A stretch of 64,000 bases of DNA from JAFECT01 sp035551675 (GTDB lineage: Bacteria; Pseudomonadota; Alphaproteobacteria; Caulobacterales; Caulobacteraceae). Position 1 is the stretch's first letter, and each line of letters opens with the position of its first letter. The DNA lies in contig DASZMV010000090.1 in the NCBI GenBank assembly GCA_035551675.1, positions 62,001 to 126,000 of the forward strand. Direction: 5' to 3'. Made by a program: the position numbers and the translations under genes. Below, one piece after another: positions 9,798 to 18,375 of this stretch. The notes beneath the pieces were generated by a model, which had not been told where the DNA came from, did not search any database, and saw nothing but the letters and a program-made list of their open reading frames with translations.

Positions 9798-10235
9798 TTA
9801 GCGGGTCGCTTGGAAGCGCTCGACGGCGGCGGTAGCGCGCTCGTTCAAGGGCTTCAGGGAGTCCTTCACCGAGGCCGACACGGTGTCGGACCAACGGTTC
9901 ATTTCCGTGAGATAGTTTTCCATCGCCGACTTGGCCCAGCTGGTCTGGATCTCGACCACTTCCTGGACGCTCTTGGCGGTGGAGAGCGATTGAGCGGCGG
10001 CGACGCCGTCCTCGAAGCTCTTCTTGGAGAAGGCCATCGCCTGGGCGCCCAGGGTCTCGGCGCCGCGGGTGGCGACGGTGACGCTCTCGACGACCGCTTC
10101 CAGGTTGCGCTTGCCGTGGGCGTTCATTTCGCCCAGCGAGGCAACGCCCTTTTCGACGGCGTCGCGGAACGCTTGCTGGCCGGCGGCGGTGGCGCGGTCG
10201 ACGTTGGTCTTCACGGTTTCGGCGTTGGCAGCCAT
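9798..10235 (-). CDS. Phasin family protein
   Basis: A 145-residue helical protein of the Phasin_2 type, which coats polyhydroxyalkanoate granules and affects their number and size. It is almost all amphipathic helix, rich in Ala, Glu, Lys and Thr, with the characteristic central NLEAVVESVTVATRGAE and VQEVVEIQTSWAKSAMENY stretches and no membrane segment or signal. ATG 10235 has AGGAG 7 nt upstream. The upstream interval carries two TGC-N3-GCA palindromes 50 bp apart that resemble PhaR operators, so expression may respond to PHA levels. No other pha genes are in the window. Confidence 0.92.
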   Translation of the reverse strand: MAANAETVKTNVDRATAAGQQAFRDAVEKGVASLGEMNAHGKRNLEAVVESVTVATRGAETLGAQAMAFSKKSFEDGVAAAQSLSTAKSVQEVVEIQTSWAKSAMENYLTEMNRWSDTVSASVKDSLKPLNERATAAVERFQATR

Positions 10236-10619
10236 GGTTCTATCTCCTGATCTGAAAGGCTTTTTAGCCTCTGGCGGCGCGGAGGGGGTCCGACCGCAGT
10301 TATTGTGCGGTGCAGCATATACGGTATCGATTCCCGGATATCAAGGGGATTTTTGTGCACTGCACCATTTTCGATCGGAGCCGCTGCGACCGCCCCAATT
10401 TCGCCGTCTCCCGGCCGCTAAGCTGAGCGTCCCCAAACCGCTTACATTGCAGGATTTCGCCGGGCCGTTTCCGGCGGGTCTTGCGGCAATCGGTCCTGGC
10501 CTAACTTTCCCGTGAGGCTTGTTTACCGTGGAGCAACACTCGGGCCGCCATGCTACACCTGAAAGGGTCGCAACCCCCCTGCGGCTCTGTGCATTTCAGT
10601 ACACGACGGACGGATATTG
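10236..10619. other. Divergent intergenic region, phasin / D,D-carboxypeptidase
   Basis: About 384 bp between two divergent start codons. It contains the phasin Shine-Dalgarno, two TGC-N3-GCA palindromes (listed separately) and otherwise GC-rich sequence in which I find no gene, tRNA or convincing promoter boxes. It presumably holds promoters for both genes. Confidence 0.6.
10306..10364. promoter_or_regulatory. Pair of TGC-N3-GCA palindromes (possible PhaR operators)
   Basis: TGCGGTGCA at 10306-10314 and TGCACTGCA at 10356-10364 share the TGCRNYGCA pattern, and both are followed by an S then a C. They start exactly 50 bp apart, about five helical turns, 70-130 bp upstream of the phasin start. 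TGC-rich operators of this kind are known for the PHA-responsive repressor PhaR in alphaproteobacteria. Assignment is by resemblance only. Confidence 0.5.
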
Positions 10620-12056
10620 ATGATCTCCCACGCCCGCCGGCTTTTCGTTGCGTTCTGGGCCGCTCTCGCGCTTTCCGCCGGCGCGGTCGCGACGCTCGTC
10701 GCCACCCCTGCCCTCGCTCAGCGTCCGATCGACGACAATCCCAAGTACGCCGCGATCGTGATTCAGGCGGACACGGGCGAAGTCCTCTACGCCAAGCGCG
10801 CGGACGACCTGCGCTATCCGGCGTCGATCACCAAGATCATGACGCTCTATCTGACCTTCGAGGCCATCCAGAGCGGGCGACTGAAACTGACCGACCAGAT
10901 CGTGGTCTCCCCCCACGCCGCGGCGCAGCAGCCGTCGAAGCTCGGCGTGCGCGCCGGCTCGACCGTTTCGGTCGAGGACGCCATCCGCGCCATCTGCGTG
11001 CAGTCGGCCAACGACATGGCCGTGGCCATGGCCGAGCACCTGGGCGGCACCGAATCGCGCTTCACCGCGCTGATGACGCTGAAGGCGCGCGAACTGGGCA
11101 TGACCCAGACGCGCTACGTGAACGCCAACGGCCTGCCCGACAGCCGCCAGCTGACCACCGCGCGCGACATCGCCATTCTCTCGCGCGCCATGATGCGCGA
11201 CTTCCCGCAGTACTATCCGTACTTCTCGACCCGGTACTTCACGTACAACGGCAAGCAGATGCACAACCACAACGGCCTGTTGTTCGACATGCCGGGCGTG
11301 GACGGGATCAAGACCGGGTACACCAACGCGTCGGGCTTCAACCTCGCCGCCTCGGCGGTGCGCGACAACAAGCGCCTGATCGTGGTGGTGCTGGGCGGAC
11401 CGTCGTCGAAGCTGCGCAACACCAACGTCGAGGAACTGCTCGACACCGGCTTCGACGTGCTGCGCCGCCGCGCCGCGGGTGAGACCATCACCGTCGCCCA
11501 GGGCTATTTCGAACATCCGTCGATGTCGACGCCGGGCGGTCAGACCTACGCGACGCTGGCGACCGCCGGCATGGTGCCCTCGCAAGCGCCGGCCCAGGTC
11601 TATCTGCCGAGCCAGGCGACCACCCGCACGCTCGCCGCCACGACGCCGATCACCTCGCCGGCGCCGGTGAAGTCCGAGCGCCTGACGCTGGCCCAGCGCC
11701 GTCGCGCCGATGAGATCGCGCGCCAGGACGCCCGCTACGAGGACGAGTATCGCGACCGCGCCCGCCACGGCCGTCACGCCGACGAACGCGCCGATGCCCG
11801 GCTCAAAAAAAAAGAGCAGCCGAAGGGCGGATATCTCGTTCAGGTCGGGTCGTTTCGGCAAAAGGCCGAGGCGCGCGATTGGCTAAGGGACATCGGTCGG
11901 AGGTTCGACACGCACCTCGCCGAGGCGAAAGGCATGATCGTCACCGCGAACGGGTGGTATCGCACCCGGTTCATGGGTCTCACAAAAGAGGCCGCCGGTA
12001 ACACCTGTCGCGCCCTGAAGGCGAAGCGCCTGGCCTGCCAGGTGATCCGCGCCTGA
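10620..12056 (+). CDS. D-alanyl-D-alanine carboxypeptidase (PBP5/6 type) with SPOR domain
   Basis: A 478-residue exported enzyme that trims the terminal D-Ala from peptidoglycan stem peptides. A signal peptide ends at ATPALAQ (about residue 34). The serine-peptidase S11 motifs are all present: SITK (Ser69, Lys72), SAN (Ser129, Asn131) and KTG (near residue 230). Instead of the PBP5 C-terminal beta domain and amphipathic anchor, a charged Arg-rich linker leads to a C-terminal SPOR domain (GGYLVQVGSFRQKAEARDWL, about residues 400-478), which binds denuded glycan and targets proteins to the division site. ATG 10620 is chosen; TTG 10617 is an alternative. This architecture is common in Caulobacterales. 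It ends 9 bp from the convergent J-domain gene. Confidence 0.95.
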   Translation: MISHARRLFVAFWAALALSAGAVATLVATPALAQRPIDDNPKYAAIVIQADTGEVLYAKRADDLRYPASITKIMTLYLTFEAIQSGRLKLTDQIVVSPHAAAQQPSKLGVRAGSTVSVEDAIRAICVQSANDMAVAMAEHLGGTESRFTALMTLKARELGMTQTRYVNANGLPDSRQLTTARDIAILSRAMMRDFPQYYPYFSTRYFTYNGKQMHNHNGLLFDMPGVDGIKTGYTNASGFNLAASAVRDNKRLIVVVLGGPSSKLRNTNVEELLDTGFDVLRRRAAGETITVAQGYFEHPSMSTPGGQTYATLATAGMVPSQAPAQVYLPSQATTRTLAATTPITSPAPVKSERLTLAQRRRADEIARQDARYEDEYRDRARHGRHADERADARLKKKEQPKGGYLVQVGSFRQKAEARDWLRDIGRRFDTHLAEAKGMIVTANGWYRTRFMGLTKEAAGNTCRALKAKRLACQVIRA

Positions 12057-12065
12057 CCGCGAACC

Positions 12066-12515
12066 TCACTCCTTCCCCAGCAACTGGTCGCGCGCCGCGT
12101 TGATCTGGGCCGCCAGCGCGGGTGAGCCGCCCTGGTCGGGGTGGACCGTGCGCATCAGGCGGCGGTAGGCGTCCTTGATCTCCGATGGCGGCGCAGTGCG
12201 CGAGACGCCGAGAATGGCGCGGGCCTCCGTATCGGTCATGGCCCCGGACGGTCGCGCTGACATCGGTTGCGGCTTCGGCCTGGCGTTAGGCCGGCGTCCA
12301 CGGTCACGCAAATCGACCAGGAAGAACAGACCCACGCCCGCCAGGACCGCCGCGAGCACGAACTGGTCCTTGATCCCCGCGACGGCCGCGCCGCCGAAGG
12401 CCAGGACCGCCAGGATCGACGCGCCCAGGCGCCAGTCCGCCCGCCCCTTGCGCGCACGCCGGCCGAGCCAGACGAGCGCCGCGAAGGCCGCGACCAGGAC
12501 GAGGGCGATGATCAT
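12066..12515 (-). CDS. Membrane-anchored J-domain protein
   Basis: A 149-residue protein with two hydrophobic segments (about residues 2-16 and 33-63) and a C-terminal J domain (about 92-149). The J domain has the essential HPD tripeptide in RRLMRTVHPDQGGS, after AYRRL, so it should stimulate a DnaK ATPase. The C-terminal position of the J domain behind membrane helices is the DjlA/TIM14-like layout. It starts 17 bp after the mipZ stop and probably shares its transcript. Substrate unknown. Confidence 0.88.
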   Translation of the reverse strand: MIIALVLVAAFAALVWLGRRARKGRADWRLGASILAVLAFGGAAVAGIKDQFVLAAVLAGVGLFFLVDLRDRGRRPNARPKPQPMSARPSGAMTDTEARAILGVSRTAPPSEIKDAYRRLMRTVHPDQGGSPALAAQINAARDQLLGKE

Positions 12516-12532
12516 GCCCCTTATCTAGGGGA

Positions 12533-13360
12533 TCAGGCGGCCTCGGTCTCCTGGGGCGCTTCGCTGAGGCCCAGGGTCCACAGCAAAGCCCGCAGTTCCT
12601 GGCGCGCCGCCACGTGGGCGAGCGAGATCGGCACCGGACGCACGTCGGGCGACAGGTCCGCCACGGTCAGGCCAAACGGGAACAGCTCGCGATAGATCAC
12701 CCGGTCGCGCAGGCCCGGCCCGACGCGGAAACCGACCCGGCGGCTGAGCGCGGCAATCCGCTCGTCCACGCGCTTGCGGTTGCGCGCCTCGACCGTGGCT
12801 AGGCGGTTGGTCAACACCACCCAGTCGATGGAGCCGCGATCGCGCACGGCCCGGGCCTTACGCGCGTTCCACACGGTCTCGCTGTAGATCGAGGGCTTGG
12901 TCAGTTCGAGCGTCACCGGATCCACGTGACCGAGCAGATCGAAGTCCACGAAACTGTCGTTCATCGGCGTGACCACCAGGTCCGCCGCCGCATGCGCCGC
13001 GCGCGACAGCGCCGTGTCGCCGCCGGGCGTGTCGATCAGCACATGGGTCGCCGCCTGACGCGCGTCGGCCAGCGCCGCCTCGAACAACGCCACGCCCTCG
13101 GCATCGGGCGCCTCTGCAAACCGCGCGGGGTTTTCGCCCAGGCGCAATTCGACCGGGGTCGGCAGGCCGCCGGCGCCGGATTTCGCGATCCAGGCCCGGC
13201 GGTTGGCAAGGAAGCGGCCGAAGGATTGCTGACGCAGGTCGAGGTCGATGACCGCGACGCTCTCGCCCTGGGCCATCAGGCCCGCAGCGAGATGGATGGC
13301 GATGGTGGACTTGCCCGCCCCGCCCTTTTCATTGCCCACAACGACGACGCGCGATTGCAT
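12533..13360 (-). CDS. mipZ: Cell-division gradient ATPase MipZ
   Basis: A 275-residue ParA/MinD-type ATPase that binds ParB at the poles and blocks FtsZ assembly there, so that division happens at midcell. The deviant Walker A NEKGGAGKST (residues 10-19, with the signature Lys12) and the VIDLDLRQQSFGRFLANRRAW segment are typical. So are LIDTPGGD, VVTPMNDSFVDFDLLG and the C-terminal GPGLRDRVIYRELFPFGLT block, which I recognise from Caulobacter MipZ. ATG 13360 has GAGGGTGAG upstream. GACTC (13372-13376) and GATTC (13431-13435) lie in the upstream region; in Caulobacter, mipZ transcription is stimulated by CcrM methylation of GANTC sites. The J-domain gene follows. Confidence 0.97.
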   Translation of the reverse strand: MQSRVVVVGNEKGGAGKSTIAIHLAAGLMAQGESVAVIDLDLRQQSFGRFLANRRAWIAKSGAGGLPTPVELRLGENPARFAEAPDAEGVALFEAALADARQAATHVLIDTPGGDTALSRAAHAAADLVVTPMNDSFVDFDLLGHVDPVTLELTKPSIYSETVWNARKARAVRDRGSIDWVVLTNRLATVEARNRKRVDERIAALSRRVGFRVGPGLRDRVIYRELFPFGLTVADLSPDVRPVPISLAHVAARQELRALLWTLGLSEAPQETEAA

Positions 13361-13371
13361 GGCTCACCCTC

Positions 13372-13435
13372 GACTCGGAAGAGGGGCCACAGTCGCCATT
13401 GCACAGCACGCGCGTCAACGACGGCGCCGCGATTC
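13372..13435. promoter_or_regulatory. Two GANTC (CcrM) sites upstream of mipZ
   Basis: GACTC at 13372-13376 and GATTC at 13431-13435 lie in the 127-bp gap upstream of mipZ. CcrM methylates GANTC, and methylation with GcrA is known to activate mipZ in Caulobacter crescentus. An AT-rich stretch follows at 13450-13490 and could contain the core promoter. The functional link here is inferred from that relative. Confidence 0.5.
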
Positions 13436-13487
13436 TCCGCAGCGCAAGCGATCTATTATTTTGCACGATTATTCGGGATAAAAATTC

Positions 13488-14165
13488 TTAGGCGCAACGC
13501 TCGGGTGAGAGCTTGGCGGCGGCGCAGACTCGGTGTGCGGCGGTCGCGGCCGTCGGCAGCGCCACCTTCACGCGAACCCACTCGCCCTTGTCGCCGAGAT
13601 TCGCGCGTTCGAAGCGCGGCGCCAGCGTCGCGAACACCGCCGGATCGGCGGAGGCGAACTTGCGCCAGGCGGCGCGCGCGTCGGCGTCGGTGGTGAAGGC
13701 CGCGAGCTGGACCAGGCGGCTGGACCTGGACGTGACTGGGCCGCTTTCGATCGGTCGGCGCAGGCCGGCGACCTCGGTGGCCGCCGGCGGCGGGCCGGTG
13801 ACCACGCTCGCGTGAACCAGCTTCAGCATCGAGCGGATGGCCGCAGCGTCCGGCGACGGCATGTTGATGCGGTCGACTACGTCGATCTTCATCGGAACGC
13901 GCAAGGCCGGCGCATCGGAGACGTCGGCGTTCTGCGCAAGTTCGACCGGATCGAGCGGCGCCTTCGGGTCGGCTGTCTGGCTGGGCGCCCTCGAAGTCGC
14001 GCCATCATCGACCTTGATGTCCTCGACCTTGTCGGCCCAGCGCTGGAACATGTGGCCGTCGTTCCGCGGCGCCTCGCAGCCGGAGAGGCTGGCGGAAGCC
14101 ATGAGGGCCGCCGCGACCAGCATGGCTGGACGAACGAGGGTCTGAGCGCTCATAACCCGAGCCAT
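13488..14165 (-). CDS. SPOR-domain lipoprotein
   Basis: A 225-residue exported protein. ATG 14165 is chosen because AGGGGAGGAG lies just upstream and it starts a signal peptide with lipobox SLSGC (Cys30). A disordered Asp/Pro/Ala-rich middle is followed by a C-terminal SPOR domain (RLVQLAAFTTDADARAAWRK onward, about residues 150-225). SPOR domains bind peptidoglycan strands lacking stem peptides at septa, so the protein probably sits at the division site. The longer open frame back to 14357 runs over panC and is not used. The start faces that of panC, 63 bp away, so the two share a divergent promoter region. Confidence 0.8.
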   Translation of the reverse strand: MARVMSAQTLVRPAMLVAAALMASASLSGCEAPRNDGHMFQRWADKVEDIKVDDGATSRAPSQTADPKAPLDPVELAQNADVSDAPALRVPMKIDVVDRINMPSPDAAAIRSMLKLVHASVVTGPPPAATEVAGLRRPIESGPVTSRSSRLVQLAAFTTDADARAAWRKFASADPAVFATLAPRFERANLGDKGEWVRVKVALPTAATAAHRVCAAAKLSPERCA

Positions 14166-14228
14166 ACCGCTCCTCCCCTTACGGCGTGGTTGAGAAACAT
14201 CCTTAACAGCCCGGTAAACCACCCAGAC

Positions 14229-15092
14229 ATGACCGCTGTTGCGATCCTCCCCCTCGCGCGCAGTCCCAGTGAACTCCGACGTGAGGTTCGCGCCTGGAAG
14301 AAAGACGGCCAAAGGGTCGCGCTCGTTCCGACCATGGGCGCGCTGCACGAAGGCCACCTGTCGCTGGTGCGACTGGCGCGCGAGAACGCCGACCGCGTCG
14401 TGGCGTCGCTGTTCGTCAACCCGACCCAGTTTTCCGCCGGCGAAGACCTCGAGCGCTATCCGCGCCAGGAGGCCAAGGACCAGACGCTGTTGAGCGAGGC
14501 CGGCTGCGACCTGCTGTTCGCGCCCGCGGCCGACGCCGTCTATCCGCGCGGTTTCGCGACCGCGATAACCGTCAGCGGCGTGTCGGACGATCTCGAGGGC
14601 CGCTTTCGCCCGCAGATGTTCCGCGGCGTGGCCACCGTGGTCGCCAAGCTGTTGATCGCGGCCGAACCGGACGTCGCGGTGTTCGGCGAGAAGGACTACC
14701 AGCAGCTCCTGGTCATCCGCCGCCTGGTGCGCGACCTCGACCTGCCGGTGGAGATCGTGGCGGGCCCCACTGTGCGCGAAGACGACGGCCTGGCGATGAG
14801 CTCGCGCAACGCCTACCTCGACCCGACCCAGCGCATGATCGCCGGGCGCCTGAACCTGGCGCTCGCGGACGCCGCGCGCCGCGCGAAGAAGGGCGATCCG
14901 GTCGCTGAGATCGAAGCCGATACAACGGCTGAACTGCTCGAAGCGGGCTTCGACAAGGTTGACTACGTCGCCATCCGCAACGCCGACGACCTGGCGCCCT
15001 TCGTCGGCACGGTCGACGCCGAAGCCCGGGTCCTGGCCGCGGCGCGGATCAGCGGCGCGCGCTTGATCGACAACCTACCGGTCGGCGCCTGA
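14229..15092 (+). CDS. panC: Pantoate--beta-alanine ligase
   Basis: A 287-residue cytoplasmic enzyme that joins pantoate and beta-alanine with ATP in pantothenate (coenzyme A) synthesis. It has the adenylate-forming signature PTMGALHEGHLSLVR (HxGH) near residue 40, NPTQF, FRGVATVVAKL, FGEKDYQQL and the KMSKS-like MSSRNAYLDP. Length is normal. ATG 14229 has little Shine-Dalgarno. The gene stands alone; panB is not in the window. It is followed by the YCII gene, 90 bp downstream. Confidence 0.97.
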   Translation: MTAVAILPLARSPSELRREVRAWKKDGQRVALVPTMGALHEGHLSLVRLARENADRVVASLFVNPTQFSAGEDLERYPRQEAKDQTLLSEAGCDLLFAPAADAVYPRGFATAITVSGVSDDLEGRFRPQMFRGVATVVAKLLIAAEPDVAVFGEKDYQQLLVIRRLVRDLDLPVEIVAGPTVREDDGLAMSSRNAYLDPTQRMIAGRLNLALADAARRAKKGDPVAEIEADTTAELLEAGFDKVDYVAIRNADDLAPFVGTVDAEARVLAAARISGARLIDNLPVGA

Positions 15093-15182
15093 GTTATTCC
15101 GGCCGGAGGTGTCGGCGTCCGTCCGGCTCGACCGTCCTTGGATCAGGAAAGGCGCAAGGCGCCTCAACACAGGAGACCGACG

Positions 15183-15605
15183 ATGCGCGTGATGGTCATG
15201 GTCAAGGCCACCAAGGACAGCGAGGCGGGCGCCATGCCCACCCCCGAGCTCCTGGAAGCCATGGGGAAGTACAACGAGCAACTGATCGCCGCCGGGATCA
15301 TGAAGGATGGCGCGGGCCTGAAGGCTTCCTCGCAAGGCAAGCGCGTGGCCTTCAACGGGACTGAACGCCTGGTGATCGACGGTCCCTTCACCGAGACCAA
15401 GGAGCTGATCGCCGGCTACTGGTTGTGGGAGGTCAAGGACATGGAGGAGGCGCTGGCCTGGGTGAAGCGCTGCCCCAACCCCATGCCCGGCCCGAGCGAG
15501 ATCGAGATCCGCCCGTTCATCGAACTCGAGGACTTCGGCGCGGTGCTCACCGACGACACCACGAAGCTGCACGAGCGAAATCGGGAGACGTTGGGCGGCT
15601 CGTAA
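15183..15605 (+). CDS. YCII-family (DGPF domain) protein
   Basis: A 140-residue cytoplasmic protein of the YCII superfamily. It begins MRVMVMVKATKDSEAGAMP and contains the DGPF motif (VIDGPFTETKELIAGYWLWEV) that names this group, plus a C-terminal EIRPFIELEDFG. ATG 15183 follows AGGAGA by 6 nt; upstream Met codons in the same frame lack a site. Members are often encoded next to ECF sigma factors, but no sigma gene lies here. The activity is unknown; the family is ferredoxin-like, with a possible hydrolase or dehydrochlorinase ancestry. Confidence 0.88.
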   Translation: MRVMVMVKATKDSEAGAMPTPELLEAMGKYNEQLIAAGIMKDGAGLKASSQGKRVAFNGTERLVIDGPFTETKELIAGYWLWEVKDMEEALAWVKRCPNPMPGPSEIEIRPFIELEDFGAVLTDDTTKLHERNRETLGGS

Positions 15606-15622
15606 GAAAGATTGAAGCAGCC

Positions 15623-15643
15623 TCTCCCCCCTCTGGGGGGAGA
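15623..15643. repeat. Perfect GC hairpin between convergent genes
   Basis: TCTCCCCCC and GGGGGGAGA pair perfectly around the loop TCT, between the YCII stop and the ppdK stop. No T-run follows on either strand. CTCTCCCC-type palindromes recur in intergenic regions of Caulobacterales genomes, so it may be a dispersed repeat or a weak terminator. Confidence 0.6.
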
Positions 15644-15672
15644 TGCGGGAGAGAAGGTCGAGGCGTCTGGTG

Positions 15673-18372
15673 TTATTTCTTCAACGCCGCTTGCGCCGCC
15701 GCCAGCCGCGCGATCGGCACGCGGTATGGGGAGCACGACACGTAATCCAACCCCACCGCTTCGCAGAACTGGATCGACGCGGGGTCGCCGCCGTGTTCGC
15801 CGCAGATGCCGAGCTTGATGTCGGGGCGGGCCTGGCGGCCGCGTTCGACGGCGATCTTGATCAGGTCGCCGACGCCGTCCTGGTCGAGGCTGACGAAGGG
15901 GTCCTTCTCGAACACGCCGCGTTCGATATAGGCGCCGAGGAACCGGCCGGAGTCGTCACGGCTGACGCCGAGCGTCGTCTGGGTCAGGTCGTTGGTGCCG
16001 AAGGAGAAGAACTCTGCGTTCTCCGCCAACTGGTCCGCTTTCAGCGCGGCGCGCGGCAGCTCGATCATCGTGCCGACCTTGTAGGCGACCCTGGCGCCCT
16101 TCTCCGCGAACACCTGTTGCGCGACCCGGTCGGTGAGCTCACGCAGGATCTTCATCTCCTGACGCGTGGCGACGAGCGGGTGCATGATCTCGGGGTCGGG
16201 CTCGATGCCCTTGGCCTTCGACTCGCAGGCGGCTTCGAAGATCGCGCGCACCTGCATCTCGTAGATCTCGGGGAAGGTCACGCCCAGGCGGCAACCGCGC
16301 CAGCCCAGCATCGGGTTGGTCTCCGCCAGCTCCTTGGCGCGGCGGATCAGCATTTCCTTCGAAATGCCGGTCGCTTCCGCGGTCGCGGCGATCGCCTCGT
16401 CGGTGTGCGGCAGGAACTCGTGCAGCGGCGGATCGAGCAGACGGATGGTGACCGGCAGGCCCTGCATGATGGCGAACAGTTCGACGAAGTCGGCGCGCTG
16501 CATCGGCAGGATCTTGGCCAGCGCCGCGCGGCGGCCCGGTTCGTCGTCGGCGAGGATCATCTCGCGCACGGCGGCGATACGGGTCTCGTCGAAGAACATG
16601 TGCTCGGTGCGGCAAAGACCGATGCCCTCGGCGCCGAAGCCGCGCGCGGTCTTGGCGTCGAGCGGGGTTTCCGCGTTGGCGCGCACCTTCATACGGCGCG
16701 CCTTGTCGGCCCAGCCCATCAACACGCCGAAGTCGCCCGACAGTTCCGGCTCGATCATCTCGACCGAACCGGCGAGCACCTCGCCCCTGGAGCCGTCGAT
16801 GGTGACGATCTCGCCGGCCTTGAAGCTGCGGCCGCGGGCGCGGAACACCCCGGCCTTCTCGTCGATCTGAATTTCACCGGCGCCGGAGACACAGGCGCGG
16901 CCCATGCCGCGCGCGACCACCGCCGCGTGGCTGGTCATGCCACCGCGGGCGGTGATGATGCCGCGCGCCGCGTGCATGCCGTGGATATCCTCGGGCGAGG
17001 TTTCCTCGCGCACCAGGATCACCGCCTCGCCCACCGAACCCAGACGCTCCGCCTCGTCGGCATCGAACACGATCTTGCCGGTGGCCGCACCCGGCGACGC
17101 GGGCAACCCCTGGGCGATCAGATCGCGCGTGGCGTTGGGGTCGATGGCGGGGTGCAGCAGCTGGTCGAGAGAGGCGGGCTCGACGCGCATGATCGCTTCG
17201 TTTTCGTCGATAACGCCTTCGCTCACCAGATCGACCGCGACCTTCAGCGCGGCCTTGGCGGTGCGCTTGCCGTTACGGGTCTGCAGCATATAGAGCCGGC
17301 CGCGTTCGACGGTGAACTCGATGTCCTGCATGTCGCGATAGTGCGTCTCCAAGCGCTCCACCACAGCCTTGAATTCCGCGAACACCTCGGGGAAGATTTC
17401 TTCCATCGATGGCTGCGGCTCGCCCATTTCTTCGCGCGACGCCTTGGTGATCGACTGCGGCGTGCGCAAGCCCGCGACCACGTCCTCGCCCTGGGCGTTC
17501 ACCAGAAACTCGCCGTAGAGACGATGCTCGCCGGTTGACGGATTGCGCGTGAAGGCCACGCCGGTCGCAGAAGTGTCGCCCATGTTGCCGAACACCATGG
17601 ACTGCACGTTCACCGCGGTGCCCCAGCTCTCGGGAATGTCGTGCATGCGGCGATAGAACTTGGCGCGATCGTTCATCCAGCTCGCGAACACGGCGCCGAC
17701 GGCGCCCCAGAGCTGCTCGCGCGCGTCCTGCGGGAACGGCTTGCCGAGATCGCGCTCGACCGCAACTTTGTAGTCGGCGACCACGCGCTCCCAGTCGTCG
17801 GCAGACAACGCCGTGTCGACGTCGACGCCGATGCGGTCCTTGTGGTCGTCGAGGATTTCCTCGAAGGCGTGATGCTCGAGCCCCAGCACCACGTTCGAAT
17901 ACATCTGGATGAAGCGGCGATAGCTGTCGAAAGCAAACCGCCTGTCGCCAGACAGATCGGCAAGGCCCTCCACGGTCTGATCGTTGAGACCAAGGTTCAG
18001 CACCGTGTCCATCATACCGGGCATGGAGGCCCGCGCGCCCGAACGCACCGACACCAAAAGCGGGTTCTTCGGATCGCCGAAGGTCTTGCCGGTGAGCTGT
18101 TCGACCTTTTTCAGCGCGTCGCGCACCTGGCCGTCGAGATCGGCGGGATAGGACTGTGCTTGCGAATAGTAGTGCACGCAGGCTTCGGTCGTGATGGTAA
18201 AGCCCGGCGGCACGGGCAGGCCCAACGACGACATCTCGGCCAGGTTCGCGCCCTTGCCGCCCAGCAGGTTCTTCATCGAGGCGTCGCCGTCCGCGCCGCC
18301 GCCGCCGAAGCCGTAGACCCACCCGGCTTTCACGCCGGCCTTTTCGGGCGCATCCGCCATCATCGTCTCCAT
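15673..18372 (-). CDS. ppdK: Pyruvate, phosphate dikinase
   Basis: An 899-residue cytoplasmic enzyme interconverting pyruvate, ATP and phosphate with phosphoenolpyruvate, AMP and diphosphate. It has the N-terminal ATP-grasp domain (GGKGANLAEMSSLGLPVPPGF), the central swivelling domain with phospho-histidine His482 (GGMTSHAAVVARG) and the C-terminal PEP/pyruvate barrel (GLCRTEHMF, RLLDPPLHEF, and CGEHGGDP with its catalytic Cys). Length is usual for PPDK. ATG 18372 follows the glyS stop by 3 bp; ATG 18363 has a better Shine-Dalgarno (GGAG) and may be the true start. It ends the glyQ-glyS-ppdK run, an order seen in related genomes, which suggests co-transcription. Confidence 0.98.
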   Translation of the reverse strand: METMMADAPEKAGVKAGWVYGFGGGGADGDASMKNLLGGKGANLAEMSSLGLPVPPGFTITTEACVHYYSQAQSYPADLDGQVRDALKKVEQLTGKTFGDPKNPLLVSVRSGARASMPGMMDTVLNLGLNDQTVEGLADLSGDRRFAFDSYRRFIQMYSNVVLGLEHHAFEEILDDHKDRIGVDVDTALSADDWERVVADYKVAVERDLGKPFPQDAREQLWGAVGAVFASWMNDRAKFYRRMHDIPESWGTAVNVQSMVFGNMGDTSATGVAFTRNPSTGEHRLYGEFLVNAQGEDVVAGLRTPQSITKASREEMGEPQPSMEEIFPEVFAEFKAVVERLETHYRDMQDIEFTVERGRLYMLQTRNGKRTAKAALKVAVDLVSEGVIDENEAIMRVEPASLDQLLHPAIDPNATRDLIAQGLPASPGAATGKIVFDADEAERLGSVGEAVILVREETSPEDIHGMHAARGIITARGGMTSHAAVVARGMGRACVSGAGEIQIDEKAGVFRARGRSFKAGEIVTIDGSRGEVLAGSVEMIEPELSGDFGVLMGWADKARRMKVRANAETPLDAKTARGFGAEGIGLCRTEHMFFDETRIAAVREMILADDEPGRRAALAKILPMQRADFVELFAIMQGLPVTIRLLDPPLHEFLPHTDEAIAATAEATGISKEMLIRRAKELAETNPMLGWRGCRLGVTFPEIYEMQVRAIFEAACESKAKGIEPDPEIMHPLVATRQEMKILRELTDRVAQQVFAEKGARVAYKVGTMIELPRAALKADQLAENAEFFSFGTNDLTQTTLGVSRDDSGRFLGAYIERGVFEKDPFVSLDQDGVGDLIKIAVERGRQARPDIKLGICGEHGGDPASIQFCEAVGLDYVSCSPYRVPIARLAAAQAALKK

Positions 18373-18375
18373 CGA

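Noticed and set aside
15643..17538. 631-codon open frame opposite ppdK
   Set aside because: Shadow of ppdK with no family resemblance.
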